From Actinoplanes missouriensis 431 (lineage in GTDB: Bacteria; Actinomycetota; Actinomycetes; Mycobacteriales; Micromonosporaceae): a DNA stretch of 64,000 bases. Within the stretch, counting starts at the first letter, position 1, and the number at the start of each line of letters is the position of its first letter. Of this stretch, positions 17,842-26,224 are shown piece by piece. Position numbers and translations under genes: made by a program. Location of the stretch: positions 3,286,001 through 3,350,000 of the forward strand of contig NC_017093.1 in NCBI RefSeq assembly GCF_000284295.1. Direction: 5' to 3'. A model generated the notes under the pieces. That model saw nothing but the letters and a program-made list of their open reading frames with translations. It did no database searches and was not told the DNA's origin.

Positions 17842-18198
17842 GTGGATGATGCATTGACCGTGTTGAGGCAGGAGTTCGAGGCAGCGGAGGGTAGTTTCCT
17901 GTTGCGCTTGCGAGGCGCCGACCTCGTCTGGGACCGGGCGGCTTTCAGCCGGCTGGAGCAGGCGATGCGGAAGGCCTGCAAGCAATACGAAGGCCATGAT
18001 GGCCTGCCTCGCTGGATGGCGGAGGGGTTCTACTACGCGTCACACTTCGTGGCGGAGTGGACCAGTCACCCGAACTTTCCTCGCCCTGAGCCGGTGCAGT
18101 ACTACGAGGACTGCCTGGAACGGCTGCGGGACCTCGCGGACTGGTTCTTCTACGGCTGGCACGCCTACCAGGAGCCGCACGTATGGCAAGACCTCTGA
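17842..18198 (+). CDS. Conserved-looking small protein of unknown function
   Basis: A 118-aa protein if it starts at GTG 17842 (VDDALTVLRQEFEAAEG). It is acidic and rich in aromatic residues toward the C-terminus (GFYYASHFVAEWTSHPNF and LADWFFYGWHAYQEPHVW), with no signal peptide or membrane helix. The composition is that of a folded soluble protein. No family was recognised. Codon use is more relaxed (ttg, agg, gca, cgt) than in the surrounding core genes, like the downstream GmrSD-type gene, so the two may have arrived together. The start is inferred; no strong ribosome binding site is visible. Confidence 0.6.
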   Translation: MDDALTVLRQEFEAAEGSFLLRLRGADLVWDRAAFSRLEQAMRKACKQYEGHDGLPRWMAEGFYYASHFVAEWTSHPNFPRPEPVQYYEDCLERLRDLADWFFYGWHAYQEPHVWQDL

Positions 18199-18482
18199 GG
18201 TCACGCCGAAGGCTTACGGTGAGCGCTCGTGAAGCTGCCGCGGCGGATGGCTTGGGCCGGTGGGCTTCGGCGACCTGCTCAGGAAAGCCAGGAACTCGGC
18301 GTTGAAGTGCTGCTCGTAGCAAGCATCCCCGGTGACGCGGTGTCGGCCGATAGGCGCACTGGCGTCCCTGGCGAGCCCCTGTGATGTTCGCGTCATCGCT
18401 CCCTCCAATATGGTCGATAGACCAGGAACAGGTAGCCGTCCGGGCGAGGCTGGCCGCCCGATCTGGTAGAGATAATGCGTCA

Positions 18483-20159
18483 ATGCCACAACTCGAGGCG
18501 CATGAAATGCCGCTCCATAAGGTCTTCTGCAGCGACTACAGCTTTAGCATCCCTGATTATCAGCGCCCCTATGCGTGGCGTAAGGAACAGGCGCTGCAGT
18601 TACTGGACGATCTGAGCGAGGCGCTGGACCGCGACAGCACGGAGCCATACTTCCTCGGCTCCATCGTTCTCGTGAAGGACAAGCAGGAGCCGGCAGTTGA
18701 GGTCATCGACGGCCAGCAGCGGCTGACGACCTTGACCATTCTGCTCGCGGTCCTGCGGGATTTGGCCGACGATGATGAGGTTCGCTCAAGCCTTGGCCAG
18801 TTGATCTCCGAACCGGGTGACAAGATCCTGGGGTTGGAATCTCGGCCCCGTCTTGCGCTGCGGAAACGTGACCGCGCGTTCTTCGCGCATCACATCCAGC
18901 GCGCTGGGAGCGTGACGCATCTGCGGGCTCTCAAGGAAACGGCGGCCAATACCGATGCGCAGAGGGCCGTTCAGGAGAACGCAAATGCCCTGCACGGACG
19001 CCTCGCCCAATGGCAGCCTCACCGCCGCCTCGACCTCATGCGGATGTTGAGCAGGCGCACCTACCTGGTAGTCGTCAGTACCCCGGACTTGGCCAGCGCC
19101 CACCGTATCTTCAGCGTGATGAACGCCCGTGGGCTCGATCTGCTCCCCACTGACATCTTCAAATCGAACATCATTGGCAGTTTGCCACCTGGTGACTTAG
19201 ATGCGTACGCCGAGAAGTGGGAGAGCGCTGAGGAGCTGGTGGGCCGTGAACTCTTCGCCGAGCTCTTCCAGCACATCAGGATGATCTTCGCCATGAAGCG
19301 CCCGGAGAGGGAGCTGCTCAAGGAGTTTCCCGAACAAGTTCTCGCTTCTTACCTACCGGGCAAGGGCGCCGACTTCATTGACGACGTGCTAACGCCGTAT
19401 GCCGAGGCCTACGGTCAGATCCGAGACTTCGCTTACGCGGCGCCAGTTGGTGCAGAAAAGGTCAATAACTGGTTCCGGAGGCTGGCGCAGATCGACAACG
19501 GTGACTGGCTGCCGCCTGCTTTGTGGGCACTCCGCCGTCACGGTGATGATGCCGCATGGCTGGACGACTTCTTCAAGGCACTCGAACGGCTGGCGGCCAG
19601 CATGCTCATCCGCCGGGTCTACGCGACCCCGCGAGCCCAGCGCTACGCCGCACTGCTGCGAGAGCTCACTGATGGCGCGGGACTGGACGCACCGTCGCTA
19701 GCCCTGTCCGAAGCCGAGAAGGAGGAAGTCGCGCAAAAGTTGAACGGCGATCTCTATCTCCAGGAAAAGGTGCGGCGTTACGTGCTGCTGCGCCTCGACG
19801 AATTGCTTGCGCAGGCACCCGGCGTCACGTATGAGCATGCGCGGATCACCGTGGAGCACGTGCTGCCGCAGAACCCGGCACCCGCCTCCATGTGGAAGGT
19901 CAAGTTCACTGATGAGCAGCGGGAATACTGGACACATCGTATCGCCAACCTGGTGCTGTTGAACCGTACGAAGAACTCACAGGCACGGAACTTTGACTTC
20001 ACGAAGAAGAAGTCGGCCTACTTCGCCGGGAAGAATGGCGTCGCCACGTTCGCGCTGACGAGCCAGGTCCTTCTTCAACCCCAATGGACTCCGGAGGTCC
20101 TGCGCGCGCGTCAATCCGCGCTTCTCAACGTGCTGAAGGAGGCGTGGTTGACGAATTGA
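18483..20159 (+). CDS. GmrSD-type DUF262/DUF1524 restriction protein
   Basis: A 558-aa protein from ATG 18483. The N-terminal DUF262 domain shows IPDYQRPYAW at 23-32, YFLGSIVL at 56-63 and the signature DGQQRLTTL from Asp76. The C-terminal DUF1524 HNH-type nuclease shows EHVLPQ with His459 and, 35 residues later, NLVLLNRTKNSQARNFDF, the conserved Asn-rich half of the His-Me finger. In the GmrSD type IV restriction family the DUF262 part is a DNA-sensing NTPase and the DUF1524 part cleaves modified (for example glucosylated) DNA; here both sit on one chain, as in many homologues. It is probably a phage-defence enzyme. Lower GC and no conserved neighbours suggest horizontal transfer. No cognate methylase is present. 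Confidence 0.9.
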   Translation: MPQLEAHEMPLHKVFCSDYSFSIPDYQRPYAWRKEQALQLLDDLSEALDRDSTEPYFLGSIVLVKDKQEPAVEVIDGQQRLTTLTILLAVLRDLADDDEVRSSLGQLISEPGDKILGLESRPRLALRKRDRAFFAHHIQRAGSVTHLRALKETAANTDAQRAVQENANALHGRLAQWQPHRRLDLMRMLSRRTYLVVVSTPDLASAHRIFSVMNARGLDLLPTDIFKSNIIGSLPPGDLDAYAEKWESAEELVGRELFAELFQHIRMIFAMKRPERELLKEFPEQVLASYLPGKGADFIDDVLTPYAEAYGQIRDFAYAAPVGAEKVNNWFRRLAQIDNGDWLPPALWALRRHGDDAAWLDDFFKALERLAASMLIRRVYATPRAQRYAALLRELTDGAGLDAPSLALSEAEKEEVAQKLNGDLYLQEKVRRYVLLRLDELLAQAPGVTYEHARITVEHVLPQNPAPASMWKVKFTDEQREYWTHRIANLVLLNRTKNSQARNFDFTKKKSAYFAGKNGVATFALTSQVLLQPQWTPEVLRARQSALLNVLKEAWLTN

Positions 20160-20312
20160 TCGCCTCTCGGGAACGGCTATGTGGCTACACCCATGACGGG
20201 TCTGGCCACATCCGGGGGGCGGGTGTAATGACGACGGGACAGCAATGTCTCGAGGATCTGTTCAGGGCGCTACGGCATGCGTCGCCCGCGTCCGCCACGT
20301 CATGCCGGCAGG

Positions 20313-20330
20313 CGTGACGCTGGCGTCACG
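20313..20330. terminator. Perfect 8-bp hairpin downstream of the GmrSD gene
   Basis: cgtgacgc-tg-gcgtcacg is a perfect palindrome in the 284-bp gap 20160-20443. It may terminate either the GmrSD transcript or the convergent DUF1152 operon. The rest of the gap shows no supported gene. Confidence 0.4.
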
Positions 20331-20443
20331 GCCGCCGAGTCGGAACGCGCGGCGTCGATGACCGCCGCGAGGTCAGCAGGTGCGGGCGGGACGGTCTGAA
20401 GGGGCCGAGCTCGTCCCGGCCGCCCGGGCATCGACCGAATCGG

Positions 20444-21433
20444 TCAGTGTGGGAAGGCGCGGGGCGTACGGAAGGTGATGTCCTCGCGGAAGGCCTCGAT
20501 CCGCGTCGCGACCTGGCGCATGCCGACGGTCTGCTCGATGCGGTCGAGGTAGAGGCATCGGCCGGCGAGCATGACCAGGTCGACCGTGAAGTACGCGGCC
20601 ATCAGCGGGTTGACGAACAGCGTGCTCCCGGCCGTCCGGCGGGTGAACTGGACGTCACCGAAGTCGCCCCGGGTCGCCGCGGCGATCTGGCCCTGCACGA
20701 TGCTGGGGCGCATCGGTGTGGCCCGGTGCGCGTCGGCGACGGCGTCGCGGTACAGCACGGCTTCCCGACCTGCACCGGGGATGGAGAGCATGCCCAGGTA
20801 GCCGCCGTCCCGGTCGAGCGCGGCCAGGTTCTCCAGCACCTGGCTGTGCACCACCCCGTGATAGGCGTCGATGCCGAAGCCGAGGCAGCTCACCAGCTTC
20901 ACCGGCACGTCCAGACCGGCGACCGCGGCCAGGCTGGTGATGTCCTCCGCGGGCGTGCCCAGGCCGGACTCGTCGCCGCGCATCAGGATGTCGGTGCCGC
21001 CGTCGATCAGCACGATCGCGTCGATGCCGAGTTCGCCCGCCAGATGCCGGTACGCGGCCCGCAGCGGCTGCACGCCGGTGCGCGCGAAGGCGTACACCGT
21101 CGCCGGTAGGTCGTGGGCGGCCAGCCAGCGGGCGAGGGTCCGTTCCGGGAAGTACTCCTCCGGCCCGGCGGTCTCCGGGCGGACGACCGCCACATCGGGC
21201 GCCGTCCACACGTTGAGATCGAGCATCTCCAGTGGGGTGAACGACAGATTCGCCAGGTGAACCGTGACGCCGCGGTTCCACAGAGCGATGGCCAGCGGCA
21301 GTGCCGCGTACACGTCGAAGCCGCCGCCGGCCCCGGCGAGCAGCACGCTGCGTGCGCCGTGCAGGGCCGCGAACAGCGGTGGTGTGTCCAGCGGGCTCGA
21401 CGCCGGCGGGGTGGAAGCCACTATCGGGCCCAT
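20444..21433 (-). CDS. DUF1152 family protein
   Basis: A 329-aa protein from ATG 21433 (MGPIVASTPPASS). The DUF1152 hallmark is the N-terminal AGAGGGFDVYAALPLAIAL, a glycine-rich strand-loop-helix like a nucleotide-binding fold. It is followed by DAIVLIDGGTDILMRGDESGLGTPAEDITS, an acidic conserved block, and LVSCLGFGIDAYHGVVHSQVLEN. The function of the family is not established; it looks like a cytoplasmic enzyme with a metal or nucleotide site (Asp/Glu/His-rich motifs). Its start codon lies 13 bp inside the end of the upstream gene, so translation is probably coupled and the two proteins are likely to work together. Confidence 0.87.
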   Translation of the reverse strand: MGPIVASTPPASSPLDTPPLFAALHGARSVLLAGAGGGFDVYAALPLAIALWNRGVTVHLANLSFTPLEMLDLNVWTAPDVAVVRPETAGPEEYFPERTLARWLAAHDLPATVYAFARTGVQPLRAAYRHLAGELGIDAIVLIDGGTDILMRGDESGLGTPAEDITSLAAVAGLDVPVKLVSCLGFGIDAYHGVVHSQVLENLAALDRDGGYLGMLSIPGAGREAVLYRDAVADAHRATPMRPSIVQGQIAAATRGDFGDVQFTRRTAGSTLFVNPLMAAYFTVDLVMLAGRCLYLDRIEQTVGMRQVATRIEAFREDITFRTPRAFPH

Positions 21434-22404
21434 TTGGTGACGGCGTGGAAGCCGTCTGCCTGGCGCATCCAGAAGTAGCCGTACGCCGGGGTGCTGCCCA
21501 GGTACGAGCCGATCTGGGTGAGCAGCGCCCGGGTGCCCTCGCGGTCCCGGTCGGACAGGTGATTGGCGAGCGCGAGCCAGTGCCGCAGGGTGATGCCGCG
21601 GCCGGTCAGGCGGGGTTCGCCGGCCGCCCGCCACTTGGTCGCGCACCAGGTGATCTCCTCGATCACCTCGGGGCGGTGGAAGTACTCCTTCTTCGCGGCC
21701 AGCGACTCGGCGCGGGTCTCGAAGCCGAACTCGCGTAAGGCGTACTCGAAATGGGCGAGCAGCGGCAGCAGGACCACCGACGCCCCGGCCGGCGCCGCCG
21801 TGGCCGGGCCACGGGCGGCCACGAACATCTCCTCGTGCGAGCCGTACCACTTCTGGCAGAGGAAGGTCACCGCCGTGAGATGGGCTTCGAAATGGTGCGG
21901 GTCCCGGGCGACCGCCTCACCCAGGGCGACCGGGAAGTCGTCGCGGTGCTGGTACCCGTTGGCGAGCATCGAGTCCATCCGCAGCACCCAGGGATAGGGG
22001 TCCTCGGGGTTGAGCGTGACGGCCCGTTCACTGGCGTCGGCGGCCAGGGCGGCCAGCCGGTGGAACTCCTGGAACTGCTCCGGGGTGGTGTTGCGCGCCG
22101 ACGCCGCGCCGCGGGCCCGGCCGGCCAGTTCCAGCAGCCCTTCGGCCCGCAGGATGGCGACGGTGGGGTCGCCCGGGATCGCCGTCTCCCAGGCGTCCAC
22201 CCACTGCGGGGCGTGCCCGGCCGCGATGCCGAGAACCGCGAGCCGCCGGCTGCGTAACTCCCAGTCACGGCCGGTCGCGTGCATGAGCTGTGAGGCCGCG
22301 TTCCAGTCACCGGAGGTCGCCCGGCTACGGGCGTCACGCAGCTGGAGATCGGCCTGCGCGTAGTCGGTGTCGGGGGTGAAGGTTCTGCGGAAGCGTCCGA
22401 ACAT
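21421..22404 (-). CDS. Helical repeat-like protein coupled to DUF1152
   Basis: A 327-aa, Ala/Trp-rich helical protein (MFGRFRRTFTPDTDYAQADLQL...). Helix pairs such as GDWNAASQLMHAT, AILRAEGLLELAGRARGAASA, DASERAVTLNPEDPYPWVLRMDSML and FEAHLTAVTFLCQKWYGSHEEMF resemble degenerate TPR units. The C-terminus has a conserved-looking GITLRHWLALANHLSDRDREGTRALL. No signal peptide or membrane helix is present. I do not recognise a named domain with certainty; DUF4034-like proteins are a possibility. It is first in a two-gene operon and overlaps the DUF1152 start, so a complex or substrate-handling role with DUF1152 is the simplest inference. Confidence 0.75.
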   Translation of the reverse strand: MFGRFRRTFTPDTDYAQADLQLRDARSRATSGDWNAASQLMHATGRDWELRSRRLAVLGIAAGHAPQWVDAWETAIPGDPTVAILRAEGLLELAGRARGAASARNTTPEQFQEFHRLAALAADASERAVTLNPEDPYPWVLRMDSMLANGYQHRDDFPVALGEAVARDPHHFEAHLTAVTFLCQKWYGSHEEMFVAARGPATAAPAGASVVLLPLLAHFEYALREFGFETRAESLAAKKEYFHRPEVIEEITWCATKWRAAGEPRLTGRGITLRHWLALANHLSDRDREGTRALLTQIGSYLGSTPAYGYFWMRQADGFHAVTKWAR

Positions 22405-22583
22405 CCGGTGATGCTAGAGCGGGCGCCATTCGCCGAGATCACTGGCCCGGCCGGTGCGGAGAAAGGCGCGCACCAGGTCCCACGCGCGGTGAACCGCGAG
22501 CACCACCTCGCCGTCGACCAGGCCCGGCTCGCGTCCGCCGCCGTGGACCGATCGTCCTCGGGCGTCAGGTCGGGGATCACCAC

Positions 22584-22668
22584 GGCCGCTATGGCGGCTC
22601 CGGCAGGGCCGCTATGGCGGCTCCGGCAGGGCCGCTATGACGCCTCCGGCAAGGCCGCTATGACGGCG
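22584..22668. repeat. 23-bp tandem repeat running into a gene end
   Basis: Units start at 22584, 22607, 22630 and 22653 (ggccgctatggcggctccgg plus cag, later copies diverged). The last copies are inside the 3' end of the P-loop gene that stops at 22635, so its C-terminal VIAALPE sequence has been duplicated downstream of its own stop. Confidence 0.85.
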
Positions 22669-23249
22669 TCGAACGCCTCCGCGTCGCATCGGCCGGCCCT
22701 CGGCGGCGGCAGCTCCGCGGGCAGTCCGGCAGGGGGCAGCTCCCACACGACGTGAGCGGCGCCGGCGCGTTCCACCGCCCGGTACCACTCCCGCAGCGGC
22801 CCGGCCAGCCGGACATGGAGGTCGAAGTTGCGGCGCCGGCGCGTGGGGTCGGCATCGCGGCGCCGGCGCAGCTCGTCCTCCGGCGGCGCAGAGACCAGGA
22901 CCAGGTCGGCGAATCCGAGCCGGCCCGCCGCCACGGCGGTGCGGTGCGCGTCCACCTCGGCCCGCCAGTGCGGCCACGACAGCTCCCCGATCCGGGCGAG
23001 CGACCAGGCGTAGTGCAGCTTCAGCGGGTCGTCGTCGCAGACCGCCAGGCCGCTGCGGCGCTCCTGGCGTTCGGCCTGCCGCCACCGCCGGGCGCCGGCC
23101 TCGCACCAGAACGCCGCCTGGCCGGCGGGGTCCGGCCCGGGCGTCTCGCCGGGGTCCGGAACGTGCTCGGGCACGGTGTCGTCCGGGACGTGCCGGCGGC
23201 ACCACGTCGTCTTCCCGGCGGCGCTCGGGCCGGTCACCACCACGATCAC
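22635..23249 (-). CDS. P-loop ATPase / small kinase-like protein (AAA_33 type)
   Basis: A 204-aa protein with Walker A GPSAAGKTT at residues 7-15 directly after the first strand (MIVVVT), as in nucleotide and antibiotic kinases of the AAA_33 group. LGFADLVLVSAPPEDELRRRRDADPTRRRRNFD resembles the Walker B-like strand plus the lid Arg cluster. The region VCDDDPLKLHYAWSLARIGEL has the DxD acid pair that could bind the phosphoacceptor. The substrate is unknown. It probably acts alone; the next gene is divergent. The 3' end lies in a tandem repeat array, so the last residues are variable sequence. Confidence 0.82.
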   Translation of the reverse strand: MIVVVTGPSAAGKTTWCRRHVPDDTVPEHVPDPGETPGPDPAGQAAFWCEAGARRWRQAERQERRSGLAVCDDDPLKLHYAWSLARIGELSWPHWRAEVDAHRTAVAAGRLGFADLVLVSAPPEDELRRRRDADPTRRRRNFDLHVRLAGPLREWYRAVERAGAAHVVWELPPAGLPAELPPPRAGRCDAEAFDAVIAALPEAS

Positions 23250-23404
23250 GTCACCGTTCTACCGCCACACCGCAAGACCAGGGGGTACGGGGTGAACCCG
23301 CCCGTTGGGCGCACGGGCGCTCGTGTGGTTTCCTTTGACACGGGCGACGGGTTCTCCGGCGTACCCGTCGTTGTGGTGGCGCAGCGCTAGGTAACAGGTG
23401 TCGG

Positions 23405-23833
23405 ATGACTACTCTGACAGCACACTTCGACGTACCCATCGGCCCGGATTCACCCCGGACCGCACGGAAAGCCGTGGTCAGCGTGCTCCAGGTCTGGGGT
23501 TACGCCGACGAAGGCTGGGCGGCCGACGTCGCCGTGGTGGTCAGCGAGCTGGTGACGAACGCCGTGCAGCACGGCGCGGGGTCGGTGGTGCTCGAGATCG
23601 AGGCGTACGGCGATCAGGTGATCGTCTCCGTGGCGGACGGGTCCTCGGTGGTTCCCCGCAGACGGGAGCCGGACGGCCGGGGCGGGCGCGGGCTGGCGCT
23701 GATCGAGGCGCTGACCCGGCGCTGGCACGTCGAGGAGCACCAGGGCGGCAAGCGGGTCCGCGCCGAGATACAGGGCTACCCGGATCCCTGGGGTCCCGCC
23801 ACGGAGACCGGCAGCGGCAGGGAGCACCCGTGA
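23405..23833 (+). CDS. Anti-sigma factor-type ATP-binding protein (RsbW/SpoIIAB-like HATPase)
   Basis: A 142-aa protein with the GHKL fold: SELVTNAVQHG (N box) near residues 48-58, VADGSS (G1) at about 77-82 and GGRGLALIEALT (G2) at about 93-104. In this family the protein binds a sigma factor or an anti-anti-sigma STAS partner and phosphorylates the latter on serine. The next gene encodes such a STAS protein and its GTG overlaps this stop by 4 bp, giving a complete switch pair. No sigma factor gene lies nearby. Confidence 0.92.
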   Translation: MTTLTAHFDVPIGPDSPRTARKAVVSVLQVWGYADEGWAADVAVVVSELVTNAVQHGAGSVVLEIEAYGDQVIVSVADGSSVVPRRREPDGRGGRGLALIEALTRRWHVEEHQGGKRVRAEIQGYPDPWGPATETGSGREHP

Positions 23834-24159
23834 AGATCACTTCGCAGTACGCCGACGGTGTGACGCGGTTGCTGGTCTCCGGCGAACTGGACATGTCCAC
23901 GGCCCCGGACCTGCACGATCACGTGGCAGCGGCGCTGGCCGGGGCCGAACCCCGTACCCTCGTGATCGATGCTGTTGATCTTGACTTTTGCGACTCGTCG
24001 GGCATCCAGGCGCTCGTGCAGACCCATCGGCGGGTCACCCAGCGAGGCATCGCGTTCCGGCTCACCAACGCACACGGCGTGACCCGCCGGACGCTGCAGC
24101 TCACCGGCGTGCTGGACGTCCTCACCGGCGGGCCCGGCGACGGAGAGCGGATCAGGTGA
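23830..24159 (+). CDS. STAS-domain anti-anti-sigma factor
   Basis: A 109-aa SpoIIAA/RsbV-like protein starting at GTG 23830, overlapping the upstream stop (GTGA). The sequence ELDMSTAPDLHDHV, LVIDAVDLDFCDSSGIQALV and a final LTGVLDVL are the STAS core. The phosphorylatable serine is in the DSSG motif (Ser56/Ser57 approximately). When not phosphorylated it should bind the preceding HATPase and release its sigma factor. Reactivation would need a PP2C phosphatase such as the SpoIIE protein at 49580-51742, though that link is speculative. Confidence 0.92.
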   Translation: MKITSQYADGVTRLLVSGELDMSTAPDLHDHVAAALAGAEPRTLVIDAVDLDFCDSSGIQALVQTHRRVTQRGIAFRLTNAHGVTRRTLQLTGVLDVLTGGPGDGERIR

Positions 24160-24168
24160 TCGCCCTGA

Positions 24169-25029
24169 TCACGCCCCGGACGTGACCACGTCGCCGGGGA
24201 AGGAATGCATGCCGATGGCGCCGAGCAGGGCCAGCGTGCGCGCGTCGGGCGATCCCGGGTCGGCCGTGTAGACGACGATCCGCAGATCACTGCCTTCGAC
24301 GGTGAGGACGTCGCAGTCGAGGGTGAGCTGACCGACCTGCGGATGCCGGATCGTCTTCCGGGTCGAGGCATGCCGTGCCACCGCGCCGCGCTGCCACAGC
24401 TCCGCGAACCGCGGGCTGGATTGCCGCAGCTCAGCGATGAGAGCCCGCAGGTTCCGGTCATGGCGATGACGCCCCGCCGCGGCGCGCAGGTCGGCGACGG
24501 CGGCGGCCTCGAAGGCGGCGTCCGTCTCCGGCGTGGAGACCACCCGGGACGCCACGCCGGTGAAGTGACGCCACAGCAGGTTGCGCCGCCGCCCCGATTC
24601 GCCGTTCAGGTCGCCGAGCAGCGCCGCGCAGAGCGGGTTGAGGGCCACCAGCTGCCACGCCGCGTCGAGAACCATGACCGGGACGTCACCGAGCCGGTCG
24701 AGCATGCGCTGGACGCCGGGCGTGAGATGCCGGTTCACCCCGGCGGACCGCGGATTGGCGTGCCCAGCGAGCTGGAAGAGGTGGGCGTTCTCGTCGTCGC
24801 TGAGCCGCAGGGCCCGGCCGAGGGACTCCAGCACCGAGGGTGACGGGTTGCCGGCCCGGCCCTGCTCGAGACGCGCCAGGTAGTCGACGGACAGGCCGGC
24901 GAGATGCGCCACCTCCTCGCGGCGCAGGCCGGGGGCTCGCCGCAGGGCGCCGCTGGGCAGGCCGGCGCTCGCCGGGGTGAGGCGGTCGCGCCAGGCGCGC
25001 AGGCAGCGCGCCATCTCGTGGTGACTCAT
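24169..25029 (-). CDS. XRE regulator with MmyB-like ligand-binding domain
   Basis: A 286-aa protein. The N-terminus has the HTH (LRREEVAHLAGLSVDYLARLEQGRAGNPS, about residues 34-62), preceded by the typical LRAWRDRLTPASAGLP. The C-terminal part (DVPVMVLDAAWQLVALNPLCAALLGD, RNLLWRHF, and LRALIAELRQSSPRFAELWQR) is the MmyB-like PAS-fold domain found in a large actinobacterial family, often described as binding fatty acids or other small ligands. It is divergent from an SDR gene starting at 25176, and homologous pairs commonly have the regulator controlling the neighbouring dehydrogenase. Confidence 0.92.
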   Translation of the reverse strand: MSHHEMARCLRAWRDRLTPASAGLPSGALRRAPGLRREEVAHLAGLSVDYLARLEQGRAGNPSPSVLESLGRALRLSDDENAHLFQLAGHANPRSAGVNRHLTPGVQRMLDRLGDVPVMVLDAAWQLVALNPLCAALLGDLNGESGRRRNLLWRHFTGVASRVVSTPETDAAFEAAAVADLRAAAGRHRHDRNLRALIAELRQSSPRFAELWQRGAVARHASTRKTIRHPQVGQLTLDCDVLTVEGSDLRIVVYTADPGSPDARTLALLGAIGMHSFPGDVVTSGA

Positions 25030-25175
25030 GCGCCCATGGTCGCGTATCCGCGGCCGATCAGGGTCGCCCTGTCAGTCCTAGGCAGAAGCGGTCTCTCGTG
25101 CTCCGAGCCGGTCCGCGGCACGGTGGTGATCACGCCTCCAGGGCTCCTGGAGAGAACGACATCGTGGAGATCGAC

Positions 25176-25973
25176 ATGACAGTCAACCCCAACCACCACC
25201 CGGCCCCGATCACCATCGAGGGCCGCCGTCTGCAGGGCCGCGTCATCCTGATCACCGGTGCGTCCGCCGGCATGGGCGCGGCCGCCACCCGGCGCTTCGC
25301 CGCCGAGGGCGCGCACGTCATCGCCGGGGCCCGGCGCACCGACCGGCTGGCGGAGCTGGCCGCCGAGCTGTCCACCGGCGACAACGAGGTGGTCGCCGTG
25401 CCCCTCGACGTCACCGACGAAGCCTCGGTGGAGGCGGCGGTCGCGCTGGCCGTCACGCGGTTCGGCCGGCTCGACGGCGCACTCAACGCGGCCGGTGTCA
25501 CCAGCGACGGCACGCCGGTTCACCAGAAGGCCACCGCGACGTACGACCGGGTCATGGACATCAACGCCAAGGGCGTGTTCCTGTCGATGAAGCACGAGAT
25601 CCCGGCGATGCTGGCGGCAGGCGGAGGGTCGATCGTCAACGTGTCGTCGATCGGCGGCATGGTCGGCGTGGCGGGCATCTCCGAGTACGTGGCCTCGAAG
25701 TGGGCCGTCAACGGCCTCACCAAGAGCGCGGCGCTGGAACTGGCGCCGTTCGGCGTCCGGGTCAACGCGCTGGCTCCCGGCTCCACGCGTACGGAGATGT
25801 GGGACCAGCTGCCCGTCGACTTCCAGATGCACCTCGCGGCGATGGCGCCGATGAACCAGATCGCGCTGCCCGACGACATGGCGCGGGCCGCGCTGTTCCT
25901 GCTCTCCGACGAGAGCCGCTGGACCACGGGTGCGGTGCTGCCCGCCGAGGGAGGCCATCACGTCGGGCGGTGA
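25176..25973 (+). CDS. SDR family oxidoreductase
   Basis: A 265-aa classical SDR. ATG 25176 was chosen because GGAG lies 7 nt upstream; GTG 25164 is an alternative. Motifs are TGASAGMG (27-34), LDVTD near 78-82, NAAG near 104-107, the serine in IVNVSSIGG and the catalytic Tyr171-x-x-x-Lys175 (YVASK). The C-terminal TGAVLPAEGGH replaces the usual DGG turn. It is divergent from the MmyB-type regulator, which probably controls it. The substrate is unknown. Its 3' end overlaps the convergent small gene 25958-26224 by 16 bp. Confidence 0.92.
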   Translation: MTVNPNHHPAPITIEGRRLQGRVILITGASAGMGAAATRRFAAEGAHVIAGARRTDRLAELAAELSTGDNEVVAVPLDVTDEASVEAAVALAVTRFGRLDGALNAAGVTSDGTPVHQKATATYDRVMDINAKGVFLSMKHEIPAMLAAGGGSIVNVSSIGGMVGVAGISEYVASKWAVNGLTKSAALELAPFGVRVNALAPGSTRTEMWDQLPVDFQMHLAAMAPMNQIALPDDMARAALFLLSDESRWTTGAVLPAEGGHHVGR

Positions 25974-26224
25974 TCGCCCGGTCCCCGGCTGATCCGGTCG
26001 ACCGCTGCCTTCGCCTCGGCCAGGCTCGCCCCGGTGCGCTGCCGGTACCGCTTGATCGCGGCCACGCCGCCGCTGCGCGCGAGCTCCTGAGCGATCTCGG
26101 CGCGCAGCGTCTCGGGATCGACCGGCGGGAGCGGGGCGGCGGCCGCGCGGCGGCGCCGGAGGGCGGCGGCCGCGAGGAGCAGGAGCACGCCGGCGACACC
26201 GACGGCGACGGCAACAGTGATCAT
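25958..26224 (-). CDS. Small membrane protein with L7/L12-C-like tail
   Basis: An 88-aa protein from ATG 26224. Residues 1-22 form one transmembrane helix (MITVAVAVGVAGVLLLLAAA), followed by an Arg-rich stop-transfer (LRRRRAA). The C-terminal IAQELARSGGVAAIKRYRQR, TGASLAEAKAAVDRI resembles the ribosomal L7/L12 C-terminal motif (I-K-x-x-R-x-x-T-G-x-x-L-x-E-A-K-x-x-V-D). Such membrane-tethered L7/L12-like proteins occur in actinobacteria with unknown roles. Its ATG overlaps the TetR stop by 4 bp (ATGA), so it is translationally coupled to the regulator. Confidence 0.75.
   Translation of the reverse strand: MITVAVAVGVAGVLLLLAAAALRRRRAAAAPLPPVDPETLRAEIAQELARSGGVAAIKRYRQRTGASLAEAKAAVDRISRGPGDHRPT

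Noticed and set aside
20145..20317. A 57-codon frame after the GmrSD gene, starting at GTG inside it
   Set aside because: AAGGAGG is only 1 nt from the GTG, there is no recognisable family, and nothing supports translation.
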